A stretch of DNA of 64,000 bases from Coenobita brevimanus (GCA_032717465.1 CM064681.1:15171010-15235009); one strand, 5' to 3'. Counted from the stretch's first letter, positions 1 through 12,109 are shown. The notes: generated from the letters alone by a model not told the origin. Translations and numbers: made by a program.

Positions 1-346
1 AATCGTCAAAAGCAATATGAAATCCGCTATATACTTAGCAACAATGAAATTTTCGCAGGAAGATAGAGATGATGAGTCAACAAAGTGTTACATTACAGTC
101 CAAGCCAAGGTCAGCATTCGAACAATTCCTTTACGTTCCAGAAAGTCAGTAAACTTACAGAATATCAAGGAAACCTGCTTAATCTAAGCGTTGCTATAAC
201 ACATATTTAAATTATAAGATCAGTCCGCACCCTTAAACCGTGCCACAACTCTGAATAATTAAAAAAATTCAAATGAAAATACGAGTTCTGCGGGGAGGGA
301 GGCAGCTCAATCGAACAGCCACTGAGCGACAGCTGAGTGAAGGCGG
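1..346 (+). repeat. Left long terminal inverted repeat arm (incomplete at window edge)
   Basis: It pairs with 2922-3267 in reverse orientation. The inner end is sharp: both arms share a CTGAGTGAAGGCGG block, after which they diverge. Arms of more than 346 bp are long for a Tc1/mariner-type element. Confidence 0.9.
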
Positions 347-895
347 GACGCGGAAGTTTTTTTTATTTATGCGTACCGTTTTTCTTTATCATGGAGAGCT
401 CTTTGCCCCCCTTCCCTTACGACAGCATGCTCTCTCGTCATTCAGTCAATGTAAGTGTTTATATTAAGCGTTTGAGCTTTTATATACTGTGATAATAGAG
501 AAGTTTTAATGAAACAATTTTCCTTTAGCCTACTCTGATGTTTAGCGATGTTTTCAAATTGAACTAAATTGACCGAGTTTGAGTGTATCATGAGAGAAGT
601 CATTACTAAATCCTTCAGTGCGATGCTGCCTTTCTAACTTAGTTCAGGCTATCTATAGACGATTTTGTTTTAAGGAAAGGTGGTGTAGAGGTATAATATA
701 GAGGCGAGTAAACAGGCTAGATATTTTTTACCTTTTAGCTATACATCGCCCCTTAGTTTCGAAAATTACTTCTCTTGACCATAATTATTTTAAATGACAT
801 CGTATCGGAAAGGTTTTGATTATGTTTCCGAGTTTACTTATATGTAGGTTTGCTGGCAGGTATGTTTGGGCACGATCCAGCCTGGCTGTAACAGT

Positions 896-2273
896 ATGCC
901 TGGCAAAGACAGACCGTCGTTGAAGGACAGAGTTAGGCATCGGTATGCACCCACCAAGTACTTAGCTCAAGCCAGGAATATCATCCACAATGTCCACCAG
1001 TATTTTGAAAGTGAGGGATCATGTCTAACTGCTGCACATGCCGTTGAGAAAACGTCAGATGCAACTGGGGCTTCTGAAAGGACCGTCAGGAGGATTAAGA
1101 GTGAAGTTTTAATGTCACGAGATGGAATTATACACACACCACCTCCACGTTCAAGACTCTCCACTGTGGTAGGACAGACCGATGACTTTCAAAAGGACTG
1201 TATCAGGAGGGAATTACTTTCCTTTTACGAGCGAGGTGAACTTCCATCATTGACGGAACTACTGAAGAGGGTCAAGACATCACCCATATCCTTCAATGGA
1301 TCAAGGACTTCTCTACACAGAGTTGTGAGGCAGATGGGCTTCAGATACAAAAAAGCAGAAAGTGGGAGAAGGATATTAATGGAGAGAGAAGACATCGTAA
1401 CAGAAAGAAATGCGTATCTGAGAAAAATAAAAGGTAACAGAGATAGTTCTCATCCTCGCCCTGAAATCTACCTAGATGAGACTTGGATTAACCAGAATAT
1501 ATGCGTTGAGCGATGCTGGACTGATGGTGATGGGGTAGTTGGGCCTAAACTTAAGACAGGGAGAGGAGCTCGATTCATCATCCTACATGCTGGTGGCTAA
1601 AATGGTTTTGTGCCGGGAGAACTCTTGATGTTTCGATCAAAGAATGGAGCAAAGGGAGATTACCACGAGTCAATGGACCATCAACGGTTTAAGCAGTGGT
1701 TTCAGGAACAATTACTTCCAAACATCCCAGAAAGATCCCTTATCATAATGGATAATGCTTCCTATCACTCAAAAACCATCAATAAAATGCCAACAACCAG
1801 CAGTAAGAAAGGCGATTTAATTGAATGGCTGTCATCTGCCAATATCACATTTGATCCATCTCAAACAAAGAATGAACTGTATTTTGTCTGCAAACAACAT
1901 AAAGGCAAACAAGAATATGAGATAGACCAATTGGCCATGGAAAAGGGACATATAATACTCAGACTGCCTCCTTACCACTGTATGTTCAATCCTATTGAAT
2001 TAATATGGGCACAGCTGAAGAGAGAAGTAAAGAAAAAAAACTCAAACGGAGATCAGTCCCTGAAGAGAGTTGAGTAAATTACTCACGAGGCTATGAACAA
2101 GATTACCCCTGAAACTTGCGTAGTTGCATCAGCCACACGAAGAAAATCGAAGATGAATACCGTGCCAAAGACATCGCACAAGACCATTTGTTTGAGGAAT
2201 TTGTTATTAACATAATTTCTGATACAAGTGACGAGAAAGAAAGTGAAGATGACGCACATGGAGAAAGAGCTTA
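896..2273 (+). pseudogene. Broken DDE_3-type transposase (Sailor-like)
   Basis: The frame opens at ATG 896 (MPGKDRPSL). An N-terminal helix-turn-helix region is followed by the DDE_3 (RNase H-fold) core: YLDETW with the first D, IIMDNASYHS with the second D, and NPIELIW with the catalytic E, 81 residues after the second D. An in-frame TAA at 1598-1600 splits the core; the same frame resumes at once with NGFVPGELLMF. A second TAA lies at 2075-2077. About 60 bp further, the conserved ISHT-KKIEDEY segment is in another frame, implying a 1-base indel, and it runs through an acidic tail to a stop at 2271-2273. In this superfamily the enzyme cuts and pastes the element at TA sites. This copy cannot make a full enzyme. 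Confidence 0.85.
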
Positions 2274-2384
2274 ATATAGAGCACCAGTACGTAGCCTACA
2301 CATTTTTTCAGAACATCCAATAAATCACGCTCACGTTTTATTTTTGTATTGATAACCTATTATGCTTGTTGTTTTAGCTTCGTA

Positions 2385-2494
<110 letters not shown>

Positions 2495-2921
2495 AAAAAA
2501 GAAGATGAAGGTGGATATGATTATTTGTACTGTACATAGGCTTGCAAATAAACTGGACAGTGACGTATATGTTATTAAATTCACGAGTAGTAAAAAGTGG
2601 AAATACCCTGTACTATTTTACATTTTAAATATGGATGCACGGGACTTACATCGAATATGAAGTAAAAATGAAAGGAATGGTATAGCCTATCACTTCATGA
2701 AGAAGTTCAGAGGGGAGAAATTTTTCTGCATCTTTCGCATCCTAATACTTTCTAAATTAATCAAGTAATCAAATATCTATAAAGTAAACAAATAGAAAAC
2801 TTAATATAATTTGTACGTGAGAGGTTACATTTGTTATTACCACGATGTATAGTTCGTCTAGATATCGTGGTTATTACATTCCGATAACCAGTCAGGTTAA
2901 GGTCTCTGAAGTTTAAATAGT

Positions 2922-3267
2922 CCGCCTTCACTCAGCTGTCGCTCAGTGGCTGTTCGATTGAGCTGCCTCCCTCCCCGCAGAACTCGTATTTTCATTTGAA
3001 TTTTTTTAATTATTCAGAGTTGTGGCACGGTTTAAGGGTGCGGACTGATCTTATAATTTAAATATGTGTTATAGCAACGCTTAGATTAAGCAGGTTTCCT
3101 TGATATTCTGTAATTTTACTGACTTTCTGGAACGTAAAGGAATTGTTCGAATGCTGACCTTGGCTTGGACTGTAATATAACACTCTGTTGACTCATTATC
3201 TCTATCTTCCTGCGAAAATTTCATTGTTGCTAAGTATATAGCGGATTTCATATTGCTTTTGACAATT
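2922..3267 (-). repeat. Right long terminal inverted repeat arm
   Basis: Reverse complement of 1-346. Differences are few (for example near 3178 and 3200), so the copy is not very old. Homology may continue rightwards, but its partner lies outside the window. Confidence 0.9.
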
Positions 3268-3619
3268 GTGCTGTCGAAAAACTCAGTATCACATCTATTA
3301 ATAAAGAGTGTATCGGTTAAGGCAAGAACGAAATCGAACAAACACCTCCAGCCAATCAGAGTCTCGGGCAGAACAGTGTTACCATACATGCCCGGCCAAA
3401 GTAATTGGTATGGGGTATAGTCCCAGGTGGAGAAGGGACAGATCCTCACTGCACCACACCGGCCGAGAGTCGACTGTGCAGTGTACTCAGTGACATCTGC
3501 AGCAGGGCTCAACGTCTGAGCTGGTTTACCTCTGCTACATCATAATGGACGCAACCCTTTACCCACACATGACCTGATCAGGTGATCAGACCAAATGCAG
3601 GAGAATATCCCCTCAGGGC

Positions 3620-6560
3620 TGCATCATCATTTATTAATTCACAGTTTCTCTCCAGTTATTCCTATCATGCACAACCACTCTTCCTTGCTCAACAGACATC
3701 CCTCTTGCATCTAACGCTCTCTTCACGCTGTCCATCCATCCTATTCATGGTTTTCCTCTCAGCCTTACACCTCTTACATCTGATCCAGTTATCTTTTTCA
3801 CCAATTGCTCTTCATCCATTCTCTCCATATGGCAAACCATTGCAACACTCCCTGCTTAACTCAATCAGCCATTTCCCGCATAACTCCAGTTCTCCTACGC
3901 ATTTCATCGTTTCTCACTCAATCCATACGTGTCACTCCACACATCCTCCTTCAGACACCTCATCTCGATTACATTAAAACATTTCCTTTCAGCTACACTC
4001 ATAGTCCATTTTTCAGCCCAGTATAATGCAGTTGGAACCACTACACCCTCATACAGTTTTCTCTTTACATCCAGTCTAAACAAAAGACATCTAAACACTT
4101 TTTTCACTCCTTCCAGCACCTTTCCTACTTCATTTATCCCAAACTTCACTTCTACATTTACTCTTCCATCAACAGCAACACATGACTCTAAATACTAAAA
4201 ACAGATACTTAAAACACTCAACTTCCTCAAGCAACTCACCATTGAAAACACTATTCATCCTCCTACCATTTGCCAACCTTGTACACTTCATCATTTTACT
4301 CTTATTCTCATTTACTCTCAATTTCCTCTTTTCATGCACGCTTCCCACATCCCCTACCAACTGTCTCAATCTCTCCTCTGAATCAGCCACCAGTGCAGCA
4401 TTACCTGCAAACAACAGATGATCCAGTTTCCACTCTTTGCCATCAGCATTCACCTGACTCAAACCTCCACCTAACACTCTCGCAAGCACCTCCCTTACAA
4501 CACCATCCATATAAATATTATACAACCAAGGCAACATCACACATCCTTGCCTCAGCCCTACTCTCACGGGAAACCAATCGCTCACATATTTCCCGTTCTT
4601 ACACACGCTCTACTATTACTATAAAAACTTTTCACTCCTTTTGAGAACCTACCATCAACTCCATACAATCTCAAAACAGTCCACAAAGCTTCCCTATTAA
4701 TTCTATCATACATTTTCTCTAAATTCATGAATGCCCAAAACACATCCTTACCTTTTGCTGAATACTATTCATACACCTGTCTCACATGAAACACCTGATC
4801 CACACATCTCCTCCCTCTCCTAAAGCCACACTGCTCATCACCAATCACTCCCTCTGTACCCTCTCTATCTCTCTTAATTAATACTCTTTCATACACCTTC
4901 CCTACGACATTTAACAGACTTATACCCTTAAAGCTAGTACAGTACATTCATACTTATCACCCTTACCTTTACACATCGGAACCACACTAGCACTTGCCCA
5001 GTCAACTGGCACCATACTTTTCACAAAACACACATTCAACAATAATACTAACCACTCAATCATAGTTACTCCACCCACCTTTCAGGCACTCCACAGCACA
5101 CCCATCCATACCTGCAGCTTTCCCCACTTTCATGTCCTTTACTGCCTCCTGCACTTCCTCCATCATGATCAAAGAATCATTCAAATCACCCAACACATAT
5201 TTTCCTTGCGCCCTTCCAACTGCCAGAATCTTAGCCTCCCTTTCCCCCTCTACATTTAACAGTCTTTCAAAACCTGCCCATCTCTTCCTTACTGCATTCA
5301 TCTCAGTTAACTTCCTTCTATCCTCTGCTTTTACTCGCTCTTCCTACCCAGATTCTCCCTTTTGCACTGTTTTCACCTCCTTCTAAAATATTTTCTTGTT
5401 CTGTTGAAAATTCTCAGTCAACCGCCTACCCCACCTCTCATTGCTGCCACTTTAACGTCGCACACAGCCCATCTCGCCCTGTTTCACTTTTCCTTATACC
5501 TGACACCTCATCCTTCCTCTGCAGCCACACTTCCTATGCAGATCTCTTCTCAGCCACAGCCATACTTACTTCCTCACACCACCATTCATTTCCTTTTCTT
5601 ACACCACCACCCACTCGTCTCACACCACATACCTCTTCCACATGCCCCACCGCAGCACTCTTAAACAACTGCCATTCATGCTCCACACTGCCATTTTCCT
5701 GATCTTTCACTGCATTCCACTCATCTTTCAACTTCTCCTGATACTGTATCATTTTCTCTCTTTTATCCAACTCACTTTCAAAACCTCTCTGCCGCACCTA
5801 ACTCTCCTAGCTCTCACCCATCTCATACCTTCACCTTCTTCTCTCAAAACACACATCCAACAATCTTCCTCTTACATTCCTGGACACAACCACATAGTCC
5901 ATCAATGCTCCATCAGCAACCCTTCCACCCTCCTGTCTCCTCTATGTATACTTATAAATATCTTTCCTCTCAAACAAGGTATCTCCAGTCACCATCTCTC
6001 GCTCAACGCACATCCCTATCAAGCGTTCCCCAATTTCCTTTCTTCCAGGCACACCATGCATACCAACTACACCTTCAATTGATACATTTCTCACTCCAGC
6101 ATGCAGATGTCCCATTATTACCACATTCACATTTGCTCCAAAACTCTGCCGACACTCATCAACATCATTCCAGAAAGACTTCCTCTCTTCTGCATCCCTT
6201 TCGCTACCAGGCCAATATGCACTCACGTATACCCACAACTCACGTCCAAATTTCGCTTTTACCCACATCAGTCTCGATGACACCTCTTTTCATTCACTCA
6301 CACAGTGCTGCACTTCCGGGCTCACTAACAAGGCCACACCTCCTCTTGCCCTTCTTCTATCAACACCTAACAATCTTACATTCATACTTCCAAATTTAGA
6401 CACACCTTTCCCTTTCTTCTTTGTTTCACTCAGAGCTAACACATCCAACTTTCTTCTCACAAACATTCTCCCAGTCTCCTCCCCTCTAACCTCAATCGTA
6501 CTACATCCACGCACATTCATAGACTCAATCTTCAGGGTATGGAGATAATTCAGTCCCTTT
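3620..6560 (-). mobile_element. Decayed RTE-like LINE (endonuclease plus reverse transcriptase)
   Basis: Reading right to left on the minus strand, pieces of one LINE protein occur in order. An AP-endonuclease-like start (IESMNVRG, LALSETKKKGKG) is at 6290-6560. The middle of the endonuclease (VYVSAYWPGSERDAEERKSF, VVIMGHL) is at 5942-6283. A linker containing NEWWCEEV is at 5534-5797. The RT fingers (GKAAGMDG) are at 5056-5301, and GISLLNVVGKVYERVLI with DEQCGFRRGRRC at 4765-4947. The palm (VRVGLRQGCVM) is at 4169-4606 and a C-terminal region at 3904-4149. The catalytic FADD motif reads LLFAGNAALV, so the active site is lost, and there are many frameshifts. RTE is the likely clade from the motif style; exact ends are uncertain. 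Confidence 0.8.
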
Positions 6561-6749
6561 TTCCTTTCTATTCCCTGTATCACAGTACGAACTAAAAAAA
6601 ACAAAGGAGGAGGGAATACGGTGGCAGAATTCTTCCTAACACAACTTGGCCGGAGAATGGTAGTACCACCCCATAGTGCAGCCAGATTGTGTCCTTCCCC
6701 CTCCCCCCGCCATAGGGGGGTCAATACATACATGAGCTATTTTTCCTAG

Positions 6750-6880
6750 AGAGTTGGTTAATATATAAAATGCATGGTAAAGTTTACATATGAAAGAAAC
6801 AGTTGTATTTTGATTGCAAGAACTTGATATGGGTCATGGGCCGTTTTCTCTCTTTATTATTCTTGGTAGGGGCTTGCAAT
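6750..6880 (+). pseudogene. Decayed partial copy of IR exon (copy A) with its upstream intron edge
   Basis: The stretch ending TTTTGATTGCAAG at 6823 followed by AACTTGATATGGGTCATGG resembles the true acceptor and exon start at 8506 (TTTTAATTGCAG, CAGCTAGATATGGGCC). It would read NLDMGHGPFS against QLDMGLGLFS. The AG acceptor has become CAAG and the similarity fades after about 10 codons. The upstream intron sequence is also similar, which suggests DNA duplication rather than retrotransposition. Confidence 0.6.
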
Positions 6881-6939
6881 GCACCAAGCATATCAGTACA
6901 ACTATAAGCTGTTACTGTAAATCACTGATTTATAATAAC

Positions 6940-8330
6940 GTGATAGGAAGAGTTTTTGAGTCTATTCTTAACAAAAAAATTTTTAAAGCATCTTTCCTAT
7001 CACAACCTTCTTTCTGATCGTCAGTATGGGTTCCATCAGAGACGCTCAACTGCCGATCTTCTCACCTACCTTTTAGACTCTTGGTCATCCTCCTTTCGGA
7101 ACTTTGGCAAAAGCTTTGCCATTGCACTTGACATCTCAAAGGCTTTCGATCGAGTCTGGCACAAATATTTAATTTCCAAACTGCCCTCTTACGGTTTCTA
7201 TCCTTCCATCTGTGCCTTCATCAACAGCTTCCTTTCTGATCGTTCTATAGCTGCTGTTGTAGACGGCCATCGTTCTTCTCCTAGATCTATTAACAGTGGT
7301 GCTCCTCAGGGCTCTGTCCTATTACCAACTCTCTTCCTTTTATTATCAATGATCTAAGCTGTACATCTAACCCTATCCAGTCATATGCTGATGATTCCAC
7401 CCTTCATCTTTCCATTCGGTTCCCGCAACGTCCATCCCAGCAGTTTCTTCAACAATCAAGGGATGAGGCTATGGCACACCTAATGTCTGACCTGGCTCGT
7501 ATCTCTGACTAGGGTAAAAATAATCTTGTTTTTAATGCATCTAAGACTCAGTTTTTACACCTATCAACCCGACAGAATCTTTCACAGGAGTATCCATTAA
7601 AATTTAATAATATCCAGCTCAATCCAGCATCATCCTTGAACATGTTTGGGGTTTAATTCACTCGGGATTAATCTTGGAAAGTTCATATTACATCTCTTGT
7701 AAAATCTGTTTCCAATAGATTAGGTGTGCTAAGCCGACTCCGTACCTTTTTTACCCCTGCACAGTTGTTGACTTTATACACGGGATTTATTTGACCATGT
7801 ATGGAGTACAACTCTCATGTGTGGGGAGGCTCCCCACATACAGCTTTCTTAATAGGATGAAGTCAAAGGCATTTCGTCTCATCAACTCTGCTCCTCTTAC
7901 CGGCTCCCTTCAACCTCTGTCTCTTCGCCGCACTGTTGCTTCTTTATCTCTTTTCTGTCGCTACCTCCATGGTCATTGCTCCTCTGAACTGTCTGCTTGC
8001 ATCCATCCAGCTTTACGTCGGGTGCGTAGCACCCGTCTAGCAATAAACTCTCATCCTTTTTCTGTCCAACTCTCTAATGCAAGAGTTAACCGTTACTCCC
8101 AATCCCTCATTTATGGAACAGGTCAACTCTGGAACTGTCTCCCTCTGTCTGTATTTCCTACTTCCTATGATCTCCAGTTTTTCACACGCAGTGTGTCCAG
8201 GCATCTCGAAATGATCAGATCTTGAATTTGGCTCTCTTTTGTATTGTTTTGAGAAGGAACTGTTTTGCGGGCTCGTAACCTTTGGTTCCTTTTTCCTCGC
8301 ATAAAAAAATATAAAAAAACATTAAAGAAT
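6940..8330 (+). mobile_element. LINE family A, 5'-truncated copy 1 (Jockey/CR1-like)
   Basis: The copy starts inside the RT domain. RT motifs are visible (DISKAFDRVWHKYL, INSGAPQGSVL at 6956-7357; YADDST just after 7380 in another frame), followed by the thumb and C-terminal region (7791-8225, ending SVSRHLEMIRS). A shared ~75-bp 3' UTR containing GCGGGCTCG and TTTGGTTCC ends in an A-rich tail near 8320. Stops and frame changes break it (for example ISD-stop-GKNN near 7510). Same family as 22612-24655, 30955-38867 and 52228-55967. No RNase H domain is seen. It lies on the same strand as, and just upstream of, the first visible IR exon. Confidence 0.85.
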
Positions 8331-8344
8331 CTCTTAATTTTGGT

Positions 8345-8415
8345 TAAAAGAGCAAGATTTGGGCCTTGGGCTGTTTAGCGTTACTATCCTGAGAAATAAA
8401 GAGGTAGATTTAAAT
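8345..8415 (+). pseudogene. Decayed partial copy of IR exon (copy B)
   Basis: A 25-base run, GGGCCTTGGGCTGTTTAGCG plus TTACT, is identical to the real exon at 8517-8541. The reading QDLGLGLFSVTILRNKEVDL parallels the exon's DMGLGLFSVTALRAEVVD. Similarity stops after about 60 bp and there is no proper acceptor. It sits 150 bp upstream of the functional exon. Confidence 0.65.
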
Positions 8416-8505
8416 AAGACTGAACTGTTATTCTTAGGAAGCTTGCTAATATAATGTGCTGGCTATAATTTACGTACTAAAAAAATACTTGTCTTTTAAT
8501 TGCAG

Positions 8506-8806
8506 CAGCTAGATATGGGCCTTGGGCTGTTTAGCGTTACTGCCCTGAGAGCTGAAGTGGTGGATTTTACATATCCTGTCACCTTCGACGTGAACACGAT
8601 CGTAGCTGCTCGTGGAAGTCTTGAGGTGGACCCGTGGGGCTTCCTGTTGCCACTGACGCCCTTAGTTTGGCTGGCTTTACTGACGGCACTCCTGGCACTC
8701 ATCATTGTCCTGTTGTTGCTACTATTCTACCTTCCTGTCCAGAGTCTGCCTTACACAACACTGCTAAACAAAGCATTCAATTTTGTTCGTGTTGTATTGC
8801 AGCAAG
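8506..8806 (+). CDS. IR exon 1 of window: end of S1 lobe, M1, start of pore
   Basis: The acceptor is CTTTTAATTGCAG ending at 8505; the donor CAAG|GTAGGA starts at 8807. The exon is 301 nt, entering in phase 0 and leaving in phase 1. It encodes DMGLGLFSVTALRAEVVDFT, the typical end of S1, then EVDPWGFLLPLTPLVW leading into M1 (about exon residues 47-70, a very hydrophobic leucine-rich helix), and FNFVRVVLQQ, the start of the pore loop. The reading frame would stay open to 8856, but the next exon joins in phase only if this donor is used. Two broken copies of its start lie upstream (6823, 8350). Confidence 0.88.
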
Positions 8807-9189
8807 GTAGGATATCACCAACTGCACCATTTTATTTGATCAGATATGATTATTGAACGAACACTTCCAGTCTGGTTACGTATATCTCACTATATTTTTA
8901 CTCTTTTCAGGCGATTTTACTCAACTTAAGGAAAGACAAATGAATGTGTCAGGGCTAATGAGAGCTGATTCTAACCGTTCCATTAGAGTTTTTCTTTACA
9001 GTCTTAAAAAATAAATATGTTTGGAGGTAGCAGGGTTGTAGAAAAAACACTACACTGGCAGAACATGTTCGTTGCTTTTGTTCGTCACAGATTTAGCATA
9101 AGACATTAAACAACTATGTGTTTATGGCTGATCGAATGAGTGCCTGGTACTAGAGTCTGTAGAGGAACTATGTGGCCTGTCGAACCATT

Positions 9190-9515
9190 ATTTACTATTG
9201 ACTTTGACAACAGAGAGTTCTGGTGTGGAACTGGATGTGATAGCATCAGGAGAAATACAATGTGGTGGTTTAGCCATGTGGAAAGGATGGAGCGCGAGAG
9301 TAATCAGGAGGGTGTATGTGAGTGAGGAGGAGTAGGGAAGAGGGAGGGGGAGGCCAAGGAAGAGATGGAAGGATGTAGTGGAGAGGTATACTCGTATTGG
9401 AGAGGGGGGTGTAAGCTGGGGTGAGGGCAGTAAAATGGTGGGAGACAAGGCGACATGGAGGCGATTTGTTTGTGGCTGCCCCTTACGAGATTATGGCGTC
9501 TGGCAATAGATAGAT
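9190..9515 (+). mobile_element. 3' end of RTE-like LINE with GATA-type tail
   Basis: The reading contains SIRRNTMWWFSHVERMERE, the conserved RxxxLRWFGHVxRM end of RTE-like ORF2, followed by a GA-rich 3' region, the conserved CATGGAGGCGATTTGTTTG block, and a tail of GATA repeats. The same 3' end is found at 22935-23057 (+), 24721-25891 (-) and 47293-47561 (+). The copy is heavily 5' truncated. Confidence 0.8.
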
Positions 9516-9875
9516 ACATAGTCTTAGGCAACGGTGCACAAGCAACGAGGACAGCTGAATAAGAAAACAGAAGGAAGCAGTGGTTATCAAAGAAGAGACA
9601 GCTAGAGGAGACGATTTAATTCAAATGAACGCCGGAGGTACGTAGAGTAGGCTATTAGACTGGATGGAGGAAGTGGAGGGTGTGAATAAGTGTTTACTGA
9701 GGATATGCATCGGGTGTGAGGCAGTGCTTGGGGTTCGGAGAAGAGATGCAATAGCCTGGGGTGATGGGAAAATGAAATGACCGGTTGAAGAGAAATAGCC
9801 ATGCAGTGACCGGATGAGAAACATGGGAAAAAAGGATGTTGAGAGACAAAAGAGAGTTGTACTTTGAGTGTGTGT

Positions 9876-10131
9876 GTAATTCACCGGGTCGGTCAGGATC
9901 ACTTGATGGTCGTGATCGTCAGCTTTTACCCTCCCGGAAGGGAGCTGAGAGCTCATATAGTCCGATCTAAGGGCAAGGCTGTGACCTTCACACACGCACA
10001 CACCCGTCCCCTTGCTCAAGGGGGACAGTAACCACCCACTTCGTCAGTGAAACTTTTCGCAACCTGAGCGAGGCGCGAACTCCCGTCCACCAGTTGGCAA
10101 GCGAGAACGTTACCACTGCACCAGCGAGCGG

Positions 10132-10133
<2 letters not shown>
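9876..10133 (-). mobile_element. tRNA-derived SINE, near full length
   Basis: On the minus strand the element starts about CGCTGGTGCAGTGGTAACG, which fits a pol III A box. About 40 bp on, GGGAGTTCGCGCCTC fits a B box. A ~190-bp body follows and ends GACCCGGTGAATTACAC. A second copy in the other orientation lies at 20884-21104. The clover-leaf cannot be closed, so it is not a working tRNA gene. A (GA)n repeat abuts its 5' end. Confidence 0.7.

Positions 10134-10188
<55 letters not shown>
10131..10188. repeat. (GT)n(GA)n microsatellite
   Basis: A short GTGTGTGT run is followed by about 24 GA units, next to the SINE 5' end. Confidence 0.95.
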
Positions 10189-10192
<4 letters not shown>

Positions 10193-10393
10193 TTCAGCAG
10201 AATAGATACTCGTGTTTCTCAACCTGTTAGGGTAACCTATAACCTCCTCGAGTCCTCCAGTACAAGAGTCTTTCATAATTTAATTAATATCGTCTAAAAT
10301 TATGGAAAATAACCTAGTAATAAGACTTTCCAGGGTGTGAAGAGTTTAGGTACGTGTTTTTTTAATCGTGCATTTTTTTTTTTTTTTTTTTAG

Positions 10394-10611
10394 ATGTGCA
10401 TGATACTTGTGGTTGGTGGTGGTGTGAGCGTGTGTTGGTGGGTGTGTGGATGCTGGCCACACTGGTGCTGACGCGGAGCTATGCCGGCAACCTCATGTCC
10501 CTCCTGGCTGTCAGATACATACCCATGCCCTTCCAGACAGTCCAGGATATCATCGACGGTTCAGTGATTCTCCAGTTGATGAAGGGTTCGGCCCAGACTG
10601 AAACTATTCTG
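10394..10611 (+). CDS. IR exon 2 of window: pore and M3
   Basis: The acceptor is a long poly-T tract ending in TAG at 10391-10393; the donor is CTG|GTATAT at 10612. The exon is 218 nt and completes the split codon as GAT (D), giving the IR pore signature LQQ-D across the junction. It goes on with CGWWWCERVLVGVWMLATLV and the M3 gating segment LTRSYAGNLMSLLAVRYIPM, the IR counterpart of the SYTANLAAF motif of glutamate receptors. It ends in the S2 lobe with FQTVQDIIDG and QTETIL, phase 0. Confidence 0.92.
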
Positions 10612-11384
10612 GTATATAATGAGATGAACTCCGTCAATTACCACCCACCCAATCATTCACTCCCTCCTCCTCACACCACATTCATATTAATGTTTTTCAG
10701 GCTCTTCCTGCCACCTCACCTGTTTTCTATTATTGTATTTCTGGTAAAGGGATATTCGTTGTGGCTTGCCGCTCGCTCTTTTGCACCTTACTATCTAGGC
10801 TACCTTTTTTATGTGTAACTTTACGGAGACAATACGTTTATGGCAAAGGACAAAACTCTTAATATCAAGCCAGGCTGTTCACTTTTCCTTCCCCTGAAAT
10901 TGCATTAAGGACTGTGGTTTGTGTATGCATTATTTCAGTAATGGTTAATTTTTGTTTCGTTAGCTTTACATAGAGAACACGACTATAATGAAAATGAAAT
11001 ATTGCATATTGATTTTTAAGGTTATACGATTTCGCCTCGCGAAATTCTCTATAGACACTTATATCCCTACCTGTACTGTCAACAAACGATTTTATTCAAC
11101 CTGACAGACAGCGGCTTGTATATACAGTATAGCTTTATGAACCTTCCTCTTATTAATAGTATCGTCCGGTATTAGCAGGAATATGATAGGAGAGCATGTA
11201 ATGAATGTGCTAACCTCGTACCCATCTGATGGTTAAAAAATAAGCCAAATTGATAAAGATGGTAAAGAGGCAGAATTAGTAAGGAAAAAAAAAGTTACTG
11301 CATACACGGGGATCAGCAAGGCAGATGATCACTGTGGGTTTTATGTTCGAAGATGATGATGATGACAATGTATTTTATTTCCAG

Positions 11385-11565
11385 GCCTCTGAAAGTGGCA
11401 CGCTCCGCCAGATCGCCGACCTGCAGAAGACAGACCGTTTTCAGTTTTACGAAGGGCGGGAACGAGAGGACAAGTTAACGACGGCGGTGAAGGCTGGTGG
11501 CTATGTTGATATTGGCGAGGAAGGGATAACAAAGCGATTCATGGGCGATTACTACTCTAAGACAG
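11385..11565 (+). CDS. IR exon 3 of window: S2 lobe, first part
   Basis: The acceptor is TATTTTATTTCCAG ending at 11384; the donor is GACAG|GTGTGT at 11566. The exon is 181 nt, phase 0 in and phase 1 out. It encodes SGTLRQIADLQKTDRFQFYE and then GGYVDIGEEGITKRFMGDYY before SKT. The final G begins a GGC codon completed by the next exon, giving SKTGKCEYY as in other IR S2 lobes. A (GAT)n run sits just before the acceptor. Confidence 0.85.
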
Positions 11566-11585
11566 GTGTGTGGTTGGGTCTTATG

Positions 11586-12105
11586 CTCGTGTCCTCGTGG
11601 GTTAAGGAAGCTCCCCAACACTTCTTCCTTAGCGATTTATTTTTGGATGTGGCTGGATAATATCCTTTTGTAGGTTATTTATGTAGAGTATGGCGATAAC
11701 GGAAGGATTTATGTAGCACAGAAGAGCACAGTAAGGTGTAATAAGCAAAACATATTGCACTGGAAAAGGTGTTAGGGAACTTCCTCAACCAACGAGAATA
11801 CCGACCTTAACTCGTCGGCTAAGGAGGTTTCCTAACACCTCTTTTTTAGTGATTTATTTTCCATACCACCAATTAATATCCTCTGTATATCTTTCTAATA
11901 CTGACAAGGGTTGCACGAATAACACCCAATAATATAGCAGCCAAGCTTAGTCAGAAAAAAAAAATGGTAAGGAAGATGTGTTAGTAAACATCCTAATCGC
12001 ACCAGAATACCGTCCTTAGTCTCGTACTTTCAGCAGGTGTTCTGTCACCTCTTGCTTAACCAATTATTTAGCGTATTACACTATCCTTTCGTAGGTTACT
12101 ATTGT
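11586..12105 (+). repeat. Three imperfect ~200-bp direct repeats at the start of intron 3
   Basis: Blocks at about 11586-11685, 11772-11895 and 11970-12105 share a pattern: CTCGT or similar, a stretch like CCTAACACCTC/CAACACTTC, GATTTATTT or CAATTATTT, and TATCCTTTxGTAGGTTA. The middle copy also contains an inverted pair (GTGTTAGGGAACTTCC with GGAGGTTTCCTAACAC). No protein is evident. Confidence 0.45.
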
Positions 12106-12109
12106 ATTT

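Noticed and set aside
3081..3512. 143-codon minus-strand frame covering the right inverted repeat
   Set aside because: Its left half is the transposon arm read backwards; composition and absence of any domain argue against a gene.
8807..8856. Reading exon 1 on to the stop at 8856
   Set aside because: The donor CAAG|GTAGGA at 8807 and the exact phase and motif match of the next exon show that this tail is intron.
10040..10133. A tRNA gene at the A/B boxes
   Set aside because: The acceptor and anticodon stems cannot be formed and the body continues ~190 bp; it fits a SINE head.
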